Below are positions 1 through 5,306 of a stretch of 6,136 bases of DNA, piece by piece. Origin of the DNA: Actinomycetota bacterium (GTDB lineage Bacteria > Actinomycetota > Acidimicrobiia > Acidimicrobiales > Iamiaceae); the NCBI GenBank assembly GCA_018268545.1, contig JAFDWI010000332.1, forward strand, positions 1 to 6,136. The letters are read 5' to 3'. How positions within the stretch are numbered: position 1 is the first letter of the stretch; every line of letters begins with the position of its first letter. A program made the translations under genes and the position numbers. The notes under the pieces were generated by a model. The model saw nothing but the letters and a program-made list of their open reading frames with translations, was not told where the DNA came from and ran no database searches.

Positions 1-16
1 CTCGAGGCACCTCCGG

Positions 17-97
17 TCACGGTGGGACTGCCGCCCGCGGACATGACACGCCGGCGGTGTCGATCAGTTCGTCGTCGATGTCGACGGTGGTTCTCAT
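17..97 (-). pseudogene. VapB-like antitoxin N-terminus, early stop (broken or miniature)
   Basis: The 26-codon reading frame begins MRTTVDIDDELIDTAG, which closely resembles the N-terminal beta strand (ribbon-helix-helix DNA-binding arm) of VapB/DUF2191-type antitoxins. These are usually 60-90 residues long and neutralise a PIN-domain VapC ribonuclease encoded just downstream. Here the frame stops at TGA (17-19) after an unrelated-looking tail (VSCPRAAVPP). After the family-like part, both other minus-strand frames stay open to the window edge, so a frameshift near codons 15-20 is a likely explanation. A very strong ribosome binding site, GGGGAGGAG (104-112), precedes the start. ATG at 97 is preferred because AGGAG lies 6 bases upstream of it; another in-frame ATG at 103 abuts AGGAG directly. 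A partner toxin would lie left of the window and cannot be seen. The family call rests on only about 16 residues. The alternative is a chance short ORF, which the strong ribosome site argues against. Confidence 0.45.
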
Positions 98-103
98 GAG
101 CAT

Positions 104-112
104 CTCCTCCCC
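104..112 (-). promoter_or_regulatory. Strong Shine-Dalgarno site for the VapB-like ORF
   Basis: On the minus strand the sequence is GGGGAGGAG. Its AGGAG core (104-108) is 6 bases upstream of ATG at 97 and directly abuts ATG at 103, so it selects the start at 97. It is among the best ribosome binding sites in the window and suggests that the short antitoxin-like frame is, or recently was, translated. Confidence 0.6.
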
Positions 113-122
113 GTGACATCAA

Positions 123-150
123 CCATTACACCATTTGGTGCGAGGATCAA
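123..150 (-). promoter_or_regulatory. Candidate promoter with internal palindrome, upstream of the VapB-like ORF
   Basis: On the minus strand there is a TTGATC hexamer (145-150), a 16-base spacer and TAATGG (123-128), a weak match to a sigma-70-type promoter. The spacer contains CACCA-TT-TGGTG (129-140), a palindrome with 5-base arms. An operator inside the promoter would fit the autoregulation known for VapB antitoxins. The -10 match is poor and one short palindrome can arise by chance, so this is a suggestion based on position. The rest of the 98-210 spacer shows no clear forward promoter for the plus-strand gene at 211. Confidence 0.25.
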
Positions 151-210
151 TGCGCGTCCTGATGCGCGACCATCGGTCCGGCTGTCACAGGTGCGCGCGA
201 GACTGATCGC

Positions 211-573
211 ATGGCATTTGGACAGTCCGCGGGGCCGCCCGCTTCGCATCGCCAGATCGCCGAACTGTTGGCCCTGTTGCAACAGGCCGGACACACCGAC
301 TTCCGTGACGCGCGGGGGCCGATGGGGTTCACGCAACGTCAGGGCAACGGCAAGTTCACCCGTGACGAAGCCGACGCGTTCATCGACCTGCTCACCGACC
401 AGGCCGACGCGCCGGCCGACCTCGACGCGCCGCCGACGCCCCGGCCGGCCCGGGAGCGTGTGACCGCAGCCGAACGCATCGCTGCGACCCAGGCCCGCGA
501 GATCCACAAGTACCCCTCCGAGCTGCTCGCGGCCGAACTGCAACGCCGCGGATGGGCCGTCATCGAACCGTGA
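211..573 (+). CDS. Uncharacterised 120-residue soluble protein
   Basis: I do not recognise a named family. The protein has no signal peptide or membrane segment. Residues 13-28 (HRQIAELLALLQQAGH) look like an amphipathic helix. A Gly-rich turn follows (RGPMGFTQRQGNGKF, 35-49), then a second helix, TRDEADAFIDLL (50-61). This pairing of a Q-I-x-x-L-L helix with a T-x-x-E-A-x-x-x-I-D-x-L helix recalls small modules in which xKQ..YI..LL is followed by LTKxEASxLIDxL, but this is only a resemblance. A Pro/Ala-rich linker (66-80) leads to a charged helical region and the tail YPSELLAAELQRRGWAVIEP (101-120). The G/C-rich third positions and protein-like composition support a real gene. There is no good ribosome binding site before ATG at 211, so a leaderless or weak start is possible. 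It stands alone on the plus strand and converges on the response regulator gene with 25 bases between. Confidence 0.7.
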   Translation: MAFGQSAGPPASHRQIAELLALLQQAGHTDFRDARGPMGFTQRQGNGKFTRDEADAFIDLLTDQADAPADLDAPPTPRPARERVTAAERIAATQAREIHKYPSELLAAELQRRGWAVIEP

Positions 574-576
574 GTG

Positions 577-593
577 CGCCGAATCGGCCGGCG
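577..593. terminator. Weak GC hairpin between convergent genes
   Basis: CGCCG (577-581) can pair with CGGCG (589-593) around a 7-base loop in the 25-base gap between the two convergent stop codons. It has no T-tract on either side, so it does not meet the usual form of an intrinsic terminator. It may slow transcription from both directions or be a chance feature of GC-rich sequence. Confidence 0.15.
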
Positions 594-598
594 GGCGT

Positions 599-1207
599 TC
601 AGAGCCAGCCTTGCTCGGTGGCGATGCGTTGTGCCTCGGTGCGGTTGTGCGCGCCGGTCTTGGTGATCGCCGCCGACAAGTAGTTGCGCACGGTTCCTTC
701 CGACAGGAACAACCGGCGGGCCGCCTGGGCGACCGTCGCGCCGTCACGGGTCGCGACCAACACATCGCGTTCGCGAGCTGTCAGCGGCGAAGGGCCACTC
801 GCCAGCGTCGCCGCGGCGAGCTCCGGGTCGACGACCCGCTGACCGGCTGCGACACGGCGGACCGCGTCGGCGAGTTGCTCGGCCGGTGCGTCCTTCACGA
901 CGAACCCGAGCGCCCCCGACTCCATCGCGCGCCGCAGATAGCCGGCGCGTCCGAACGTCGTGAGGATCAGCACCCGGCACCAGGGAGCTTCGCGGGCGAG
1001 CGTGTCGGCTGCGGCCAACCCGTCGAGCCCCGGCATCTCGATGTCGAGCAGGGCGACGTCGGGCCGATGTGTGAGGACCGCGTCGGTGACCTCGTCGCCA
1101 CGACCGACCTGCGCGACCACCTCGAAGTCGGGTTCGAGGTTCAACAACGCCGCGAGCGCAGTGCGAACCAGGGTCTGGTCATCGGCGAGCAGCAGCGAGA
1201 TCGTCAC
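599..1207 (-). CDS. NarL/LuxR-family response regulator
   Basis: This 202-residue protein is a cytoplasmic transcription factor activated by phosphotransfer from the kinase encoded just upstream. The receiver domain (about 3-120) has the acidic pocket D9-D10 in LLLADDQ, the phosphoacceptor D55 in LLDIEMPGLDG, the switch threonine T83 and the invariant lysine K105 (FVVKDA). A short linker leads to a LuxR-type helix-turn-helix (about 140-200). LTARERDVL opens it and LSEGTVRNYLSAAITK (168-183) contains the recognition helix. Length and layout are normal for the family. GTG at 1207 is chosen because GGAG (1216-1219) lies 8 bases upstream and the start overlaps the kinase stop as GTGA, indicating translational coupling. 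A longer frame reaching 1300 would run through the kinase tail and is rejected. By analogy with DesR, YvfU and LnrK, the likely target is the ABC operon itself; this is inference. Confidence 0.93.
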   Translation of the reverse strand: MTISLLLADDQTLVRTALAALLNLEPDFEVVAQVGRGDEVTDAVLTHRPDVALLDIEMPGLDGLAAADTLAREAPWCRVLILTTFGRAGYLRRAMESGALGFVVKDAPAEQLADAVRRVAAGQRVVDPELAAATLASGPSPLTARERDVLVATRDGATVAQAARRLFLSEGTVRNYLSAAITKTGAHNRTEAQRIATEQGWL

Positions 1208-2418
1208 CGCGTCAACTCCGGGGTCGTGGCCGCGGCCATCGCGGCACGGTCGTGGTCGACGGGCGGTTCGGGCGCGGACATCGTCGCACGAACACGCCAT
1301 CCACCCTCGGCCCGTGCACCCGATTCGAGCCGGCCGCCGGCCGCTTCGACCCGCTCGCGCAAGCCGGACAGACCGTTCCCCGAGGCGTGGTCGCCTCCGA
1401 TCCCGTCATCGGTGATCGCGAGCCACGACGCACCGAGCGTGATGTCGCACGACGTCGCCCCCGAATGGCGCACGACGTTGGTGACCCCTTCGCGCACGAC
1501 CCAGCCGAACAGCGCCCGGTAGGCCACCTCGACGGTGTCGATCGCACCCGGGAAGCGCGCCTCGATGCCCGCGGCCCGCAGCACCTCGCGTCCCGTGGCC
1601 AACTCGCTCGCCAACGTCACGTCCCGGTAACCGCCCACGGCTGCTCGCACATCGGCGAGTGCCCCACGCGCGAGGGTCTCGACCTCGGCGATCTCGGTGG
1701 CCGCGGCGTCGGCGTCGGTTGCCGAGAGCCGACGCGCCAAGCCGGCCTTGATCGTGATGGACGTGAGCGAATGCCCGAGCAGGTCGTGCAGGTCGCGGGC
1801 GATGCGGTTGCGCTCGCCCTCGGTGGCGAGCCTCGCGATCTCGCTCTTCGCTTCGGTGAGCTCCGCGTTCGCGCGCACCACGGCGAAGAACGCGAACAAC
1901 GCGAGGGAGACCAGCGGAATCGTGAACGCCGGACTCCACTGCACGCCTGCATGCCACGACGGAACGAGCGGTGGGAGGAACATTCCGACGAGCGTGAGCC
2001 CGGCCGCCACGATCAGACCGCGGTGGCCGAACATCGCGACCGCGACCACCGAAATGAACACGTACATCATCCAGACGTCTTCGTGCGCGAGTGGGGCGAC
2101 GACCAACGTGCAGACGATCATCGCGACGAACAGCACCAATGTCGTCCCCGATGCCTCGAGACGACGCAGCTCGGTGTTCCGGCGTCCCAGGATGACCAGA
2201 TAGCAGAGGCCGAACGTGATCAGCAGCGCGTCACCCAGCGTCCGCCACGCGCCATCGGCATGGTGGCCGACACCGACCGCGGTCTGAGCGAGGTATGCCA
2301 GGAACACCCCGGGAAAGACGATCCCGAGGACGCTGCGGGCCCACAGTGGTGCCCCGTCGGGTACGACATAGCCGACCCTTCGGTCGTCGGCTTCGCGTCG
2401 GGATGAATCGGTCGGCAT
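1204..2418 (-). CDS. DesK-like sensor histidine kinase (HisKA_3), six TM segments
   Basis: This 404-residue membrane kinase autophosphorylates and passes phosphate to the response regulator encoded next. The N-terminal half shows about six hydrophobic segments (roughly 29-49, 61-77, 93-110, 116-131, 134-152, 164-182) with short loops and no extracellular domain. That is the plan of DesK-type kinases that sense the membrane or its ligands from within the bilayer. A short coiled linker follows (183-200). The HisKA_3 dimerisation helix ERNRIARDLHDLLGHS (202-217) has phosphoacceptor H211. The ATP-binding domain shows the N box REGVTNVVRHSGA (309-321, N314), G1 motif DDGIGG (337-342) and G2 motif GNGLSGLRERVEAAGG. 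The start at 2418 has only a weak GAG upstream; GTG at 2421 is an adjacent alternative. It lies 56 bases downstream of the permease gene. The same frame stays open back to 3750, but the upstream part is an out-of-frame reading of the ABC genes. The ligand is unknown. Confidence 0.93.
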   Translation of the reverse strand: MPTDSSRREADDRRVGYVVPDGAPLWARSVLGIVFPGVFLAYLAQTAVGVGHHADGAWRTLGDALLITFGLCYLVILGRRNTELRRLEASGTTLVLFVAMIVCTLVVAPLAHEDVWMMYVFISVVAVAMFGHRGLIVAAGLTLVGMFLPPLVPSWHAGVQWSPAFTIPLVSLALFAFFAVVRANAELTEAKSEIARLATEGERNRIARDLHDLLGHSLTSITIKAGLARRLSATDADAAATEIAEVETLARGALADVRAAVGGYRDVTLASELATGREVLRAAGIEARFPGAIDTVEVAYRALFGWVVREGVTNVVRHSGATSCDITLGASWLAITDDGIGGDHASGNGLSGLRERVEAAGGRLESGARAEGGWRVRATMSAPEPPVDHDRAAMAAATTPELTR

Positions 2419-2474
2419 CACGGTCTCGTCGAAGTGTTCTCGGCACGGCAAGGTTCGTCGGCGGGCCCAGCCTT

Positions 2475-3203
2475 TCAGACCCGGCTGGTGTCTCGCTGAT
2501 ACGCCCGCATGGCGAGCCCGCCCAGGACAATCGTCCATACGCCGATCACGACCCACGCGACCGGCGGCCAGTGCGGACCGCCGTGGTAGGCCTGACCGGC
2601 CCGCACCAACCAGTACGAAGGCAGCGCCTGGGTGACGGTGTGGATGAACCCGTGCGACGCGATGGGCCCCCAGGCGCCACCGGCCAATGCGAGCAGCGAC
2701 GTGACGCCGCCCATCGCCGGACCCATCGAGTCGACACTCACGCGATGGCCGATGTACACCCCGAGCGCCGCGAACGGCACGAGGCCCACGATGATCAGTC
2801 CGGTCATCGACAACCATTCCACCGCGCTCGGGCGGACGCCGAGGGAGATCCCGGCGGCAAAGATCAACATGAGCGACACGGCGGCGAGCGCGTAACCCGA
2901 TGCGACCTTCGCGCCCAGGTACGTCGACGGTGTGAGCGGCGTCAGACGCAGTTGGCGGTTCCAGCCGACCTGACGTTCCAGGGCGATGCGGGCACCCCCG
3001 GCGATCACCGCCGCCATCGTGCCCCACGCGGCCATGCCGCCCATGTAGTACGTGGGAAACGGAAGACCACCCAGGTGCACGTTCCGGTTCGGCCCCGCGA
3101 TCACGAAGAACAGCACGAGCGGAAACACGAGCGAGAACACGAAGAACCGGCGATTCCGAAAGGTTCGGAGCAGCTCGAAGTGGATGTAGCGGGTGGCGTT
3201 CAT
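2475..3203 (-). CDS. ABC-2 type transporter permease
   Basis: This 242-residue inner-membrane protein is the transmembrane half of an ABC exporter working with the ATPase encoded just upstream. Six hydrophobic segments are visible: about 21-37, 55-70, 98-121, 132-150, 163-180 and 214-233. The N-terminus MNATRYIHFELLRTFRNRRF, with a cytoplasmic amphipathic stretch before TM1, and the intracellular loop GWNRQLRLTPLTPSTYLGAK (80-99) are typical of ABC-2 permeases; this loop is where the ATPase is expected to contact the permease. The length fits the single-domain ABC-2 class. The start at 3203 has GAGGAG (3212-3217) 8 bases upstream and overlaps the ATPase stop as ATGA, so the longer frame reaching 3374 is rejected. 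Related two-protein exporters carry antibiotics, peptides or lipids; the substrate here cannot be read from sequence. The paired kinase and regulator suggest expression induced by the exported or sensed compound. Confidence 0.92.
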   Translation of the reverse strand: MNATRYIHFELLRTFRNRRFFVFSLVFPLVLFFVIAGPNRNVHLGGLPFPTYYMGGMAAWGTMAAVIAGGARIALERQVGWNRQLRLTPLTPSTYLGAKVASGYALAAVSLMLIFAAGISLGVRPSAVEWLSMTGLIIVGLVPFAALGVYIGHRVSVDSMGPAMGGVTSLLALAGGAWGPIASHGFIHTVTQALPSYWLVRAGQAYHGGPHWPPVAWVVIGVWTIVLGGLAMRAYQRDTSRV

Positions 3204-4132
3204 CGGGCGAACTCCTCGGTCGCGTCGGTGGTATCGGCGGTGAGCTGCACGAATGCTTCTTCGAGATCCGCGCCGCGCACCTCGAAGTCGCGTGCTTCCG
3301 GTTGTGCCGCCACGAGTGCCCGCAACGTCGAATCGGCATCGTCGCAGCGGAGCCGGACCGAGTCGCCGTGACACTCGACATCGACGACACCGGGGAGACC
3401 GGCGAAGTCACCAGTGGCCGCACCGGCGAGGGTGAAACGGATCGTGCGGACCCCGACATGGGCCTTGATGTCGGTGACCGACCCGTCGGCAACGACCCGT
3501 CCGTCGGCCAGCAGCACGATCCGATCCGCGTTCGCATCGGCCTCGTCCAGGTAGTGCGTGGCGAACACGATGGTCGTACCGCGGTCCGCGAACGTCCGGA
3601 TCGTCGCCCAGAACTCGCGGCGGGCTTCGACGTCGAGCGCGACCGTGGGTTCGTCCAACACGACGAAGCTCGGGTTCGCGACGATGGCCAACGCGAACCG
3701 GACCCGTTGGGTCTCACCCCCCGACAGCCCGTCGGTGCGACGACCCGCAAGATCGCTCAGGCCCGTCAGCGCCAGGGCTTCGCCAGGGTCCATCGGAGCC
3801 GCGTACAGCGACGCGACCATGTCGACGAGTTCGCCGACGGTGATCTCGCGGATCAGCCCGCCCGTCTGGAGCATCGCGGCGACCCGACCGGCCTTCACGG
3901 CGACGGCCGGCGGGTCCCCCAGGATCGAGACCGTGCCTGCATCGGGGGTCGCGAGCCCGAGGAGCAGGTCGATCGTGGTGGACTTGCCCGCACCGTTCGG
4001 ACCGAGGATCGCGACGGTCTCACCCGGGCGGATCGTCAGGTCGATGCCGCGCACCGCGTGGACGTCGCCGAAGGATTTCGTGAGGCCGCGGACTTCGATG
4101 CCGGCGGCAGAATGGATCGTCGAATCGGTCAT
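3200..4132 (-). CDS. ABC transporter ATP-binding protein (drug/lipid exporter type)
   Basis: This 310-residue cytoplasmic ATPase powers the exporter formed with the adjacent permease. All catalytic motifs are present: Walker A GPNGAGKST (44-52), Q-loop Q89 in MLQTGG, signature LSGGE (136-140), Walker B FVVLDEP (156-162) with catalytic E161, and the switch histidine H193 in ATHYLDEAD. The D-loop region reads DEPTVALD where DEPTxGLD is usual, a mild change. A C-terminal domain of about 85 residues (226-310), as in CcmA/DrrA-type ATPases, ends with GADLEEAFVQLT, a motif common in this group. ATG at 4132 is preferred. A TTG at 4198 would add 22 uncharacteristic residues and lies inside the palindrome at 4193-4204. 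GTG at 4138 is another option, and no start has a strong ribosome site. It is probably the first gene of the four-gene ABC/two-component operon and ends in an ATGA overlap with the permease gene. Confidence 0.93.
   Translation of the reverse strand: MTDSTIHSAAGIEVRGLTKSFGDVHAVRGIDLTIRPGETVAILGPNGAGKSTTIDLLLGLATPDAGTVSILGDPPAVAVKAGRVAAMLQTGGLIREITVGELVDMVASLYAAPMDPGEALALTGLSDLAGRRTDGLSGGETQRVRFALAIVANPSFVVLDEPTVALDVEARREFWATIRTFADRGTTIVFATHYLDEADANADRIVLLADGRVVADGSVTDIKAHVGVRTIRFTLAGAATGDFAGLPGVVDVECHGDSVRLRCDDADSTLRALVAAQPEARDFEVRGADLEEAFVQLTADTTDATEEFAR
3212..3217 (-). promoter_or_regulatory. Ribosome binding site of the ABC permease gene
   Basis: GAGGAG on the minus strand, 8 bases before ATG at 3203 and inside the end of the ATPase gene. 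It fixes the permease start and argues against upstream in-frame starts. Confidence 0.7.
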
Positions 4133-4180
4133 CGACACGACTGTGCGCCCGATCGTGCGGATGTGCCAGTCGCCGATCCC

Positions 4181-4204
4181 ACCGATCGGTGATGACAAAT
4201 GTCA
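4181..4204. promoter_or_regulatory. Candidate operator region upstream of the ABC/two-component operon
   Basis: Two palindromes sit in the spacer before the ABC ATPase gene. One is a perfect ACCGATCGGT (4181-4190). The other is TGACA-AA-TGTCA (4193-4204), with 5-base arms around a 2-base centre. They lie about 50-70 bases upstream of the chosen ATPase start, where an activator or repressor would act. Dimeric regulators of the NarL/LuxR class, and TetR- or GntR-class repressors, use such short inverted repeats. Binding by the operon's own response regulator is the simplest guess but is not shown by sequence alone. No convincing -35/-10 pair was found next to them. Confidence 0.35.
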
Positions 4205-4233
4205 GAGGGTCGCGCAACGTCGACCCGGTGCGA

Positions 4234-4533
4234 TCAGGCCTTGCGGGACTGGTACCAACCCATTCCTGCGGTGACGATCAGGGCCCCGACGAGCGACCCG
4301 AGGATGCCGCTCGGGCGCAACGCGAGTCCGTCGCCGCCGATCAGGCTCAGCAGCATGCCGCCCACGAACGAGCCGACCAGTCCCGAGATCAGTGCGGTCG
4401 TCCAGTCGATCGGACGGTGGATGCCGTTCAAGATGTACTGCGCGCCCGCGCCGATCAGCATGCCGAACAGGATGATTCCGAGGAGGAGCACGACCGAGAG
4501 CGTAGACGGGGCGGTCCCGGGCCTTGGATTCAA
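4234..4533 (-). CDS. GlsB/YeaQ/YmgE-type small membrane protein
   Basis: The frame encodes 99 residues from TTG at 4533, or 85 from GTG at 4491. Three hydrophobic, Gly-rich helices are visible (about 13-30, 45-66 and 76-94 in the longer form). GLVGSFVGGMLLSLIGG (51-67) and SGILGSLVGALIV (75-87) match the repeated small-residue helices of the GlsB/YeaQ/YmgE (transglycosylase-associated) family. Members are stress-linked inner-membrane proteins of about 80-90 residues with no defined biochemical role. The short basic tail YQSRKA fits a cytoplasmic end. The TTG start overlaps the crotonase stop as TTGA, a coupled arrangement, but neither candidate has a visible Shine-Dalgarno site; the 85-residue form matches the family length better. 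ATG codons at 4611 and 4587 would add Pro/Arg-rich residues read out of frame from the crotonase gene and are rejected. The gene ends about 100 bases before the ABC operon. Confidence 0.75.
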   Translation of the reverse strand: MNPRPGTAPSTLSVVLLLGIILFGMLIGAGAQYILNGIHRPIDWTTALISGLVGSFVGGMLLSLIGGDGLALRPSGILGSLVGALIVTAGMGWYQSRKA

Positions 4534-5306
4534 CGATGCAGGTGGCGGCGGATCGCGTCCCGGTATTCGTCTTCGGTGAAGGTCCATTGTTGGATGTCGG
4601 CGTCGGCCCACGCCGCGGCCATTCCCGGCATCGTGCGGCCGATCGCGCCGGTCATCGCCTTGGTCATTGCCAGCGGGCCGGGTGGAACGGCGAGCAACTC
4701 GTCGATGATCGCTGCGACGGCCCCGTCGAGGTCTGCGGCGGTGACGAGCCGGGTCACGAAGCCCGTTCGCAACAGCTCGTCCGCGCTCACCGCTCGACCG
4801 GTCATCACCCAGTCACGGGTGACAGCCAGGCCCACCTCGCGGGCGAGCACAGGGACACCGGCCCACGCGAGTGGCATCCCGATGAGCAGTTCCGGGATCC
4901 GCAGGGTGGTCGTGTCCGCCGCGATGCGCAGGTCACAACAACCGGCGAGCAGGGCGCCTCCGCCGATCACATGGCCGTGCAGCGCGGCGACACTCACCTG
5001 CGGGAGGCGGTCGAGCTGTTCGAGCAGTCGCTGCCACGTTCCGGTGCGGTGCCGCCGAGTCACCCAGTCGCCCTCCACGGGTGGATACGCACTCGTGCGG
5101 AGGTCCGCACCCGCCGAGAACGCCCGCCCGGCTCCCGACAGCATCAGGACCGAGACGTCGGGCCGCTCTTCGAGCACCGTGAACGCGTCACGCAGGGCGA
5201 GCCGGAGGTCGTCGTTCAACGCGTTCAGACGATCGGGTCGGTGCAACTCGAGCCGCGCGACGCGGCCGTCGATGTCGAAACGGATCAGGTCGTCGCGCTC
5301 TGCCAT
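4530..5306 (-). CDS. Enoyl-CoA hydratase/isomerase (crotonase) family protein
   Basis: This 258-residue cytoplasmic protein is of normal length for single-domain crotonase enzymes acting on acyl-CoA thioesters. The oxyanion-hole segments are present: AFSAGADL (62-69) and HGHVIGGGALLAG (110-122). An ungapped alignment from memory with rat mitochondrial enoyl-CoA hydratase puts E139 (in RIPELLIG) at catalytic Glu164, but L119 where that enzyme has Glu144 (GGGALL against GGGCEL). Hydratases normally use both glutamates; isomerases and several other crotonase-fold enzymes keep only one acidic residue. A plain hydratase role is therefore doubtful, and an enoyl-CoA isomerase or another crotonase reaction is at least as likely. 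The C-terminal TEDEYRDAIRRHL (243-255) matches the family's S-E-D-x-x-E-A/G-x-x-A-F-L segment. ATG at 5306 overlaps the heme A synthase gene by 22 bases and lacks a clear ribosome site, suggesting coupled translation. The pathway and CoA substrate are unknown. Confidence 0.9.
   Translation of the reverse strand: MAERDDLIRFDIDGRVARLELHRPDRLNALNDDLRLALRDAFTVLEERPDVSVLMLSGAGRAFSAGADLRTSAYPPVEGDWVTRRHRTGTWQRLLEQLDRLPQVSVAALHGHVIGGGALLAGCCDLRIAADTTTLRIPELLIGMPLAWAGVPVLAREVGLAVTRDWVMTGRAVSADELLRTGFVTRLVTAADLDGAVAAIIDELLAVPPGPLAMTKAMTGAIGRTMPGMAAAWADADIQQWTFTEDEYRDAIRRHLHR

Noticed and set aside
150..168. ATGCGCG repeated twice at a 12-base interval upstream of the plus-strand gene
   Set aside because: Seven GC-rich bases repeated once is expected by chance in this composition, and no third copy or symmetry supports a binding site.
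94..765. Minus-strand 223-codon frame crossing the 120-residue gene
   Set aside because: It overlaps both the plus-strand gene and the end of the response regulator gene, is Arg/Gly/Pro-rich and has no domain.
1252..2406. Long plus-strand frame antisense to the kinase gene (384 codons)
   Set aside because: The translation is low-complexity and rich in Arg, Gly, Asp and His, with no domain. It is a typical mirror of a GC-rich gene with biased third positions.
2419..2474. Possible terminator or separate promoter between permease and kinase genes
   Set aside because: The 56-base gap has no stable hairpin with a T-tract and no convincing promoter hexamers, so the four genes are treated as one operon.
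2295..3371. Long plus-strand frame antisense to the permease gene (358 codons)
   Set aside because: Arg/His/Asp-rich with no recognisable motif; the opposite strand has a complete ABC-2 permease with ribosome site.
2419..3750. An 848-codon minus-strand frame that would extend the histidine kinase through the ABC genes to 3750
   Set aside because: Upstream of 2418 it reads the permease and ATPase genes out of frame and gives Arg/Pro/Ser-rich sequence without domains; the kinase fold begins after 2418.
3302..4274. Plus-strand frames antisense to the ABC ATPase (296 and 238 codons)
   Set aside because: The opposite strand has every ABC ATPase motif in frame; the antisense products show no conserved features.
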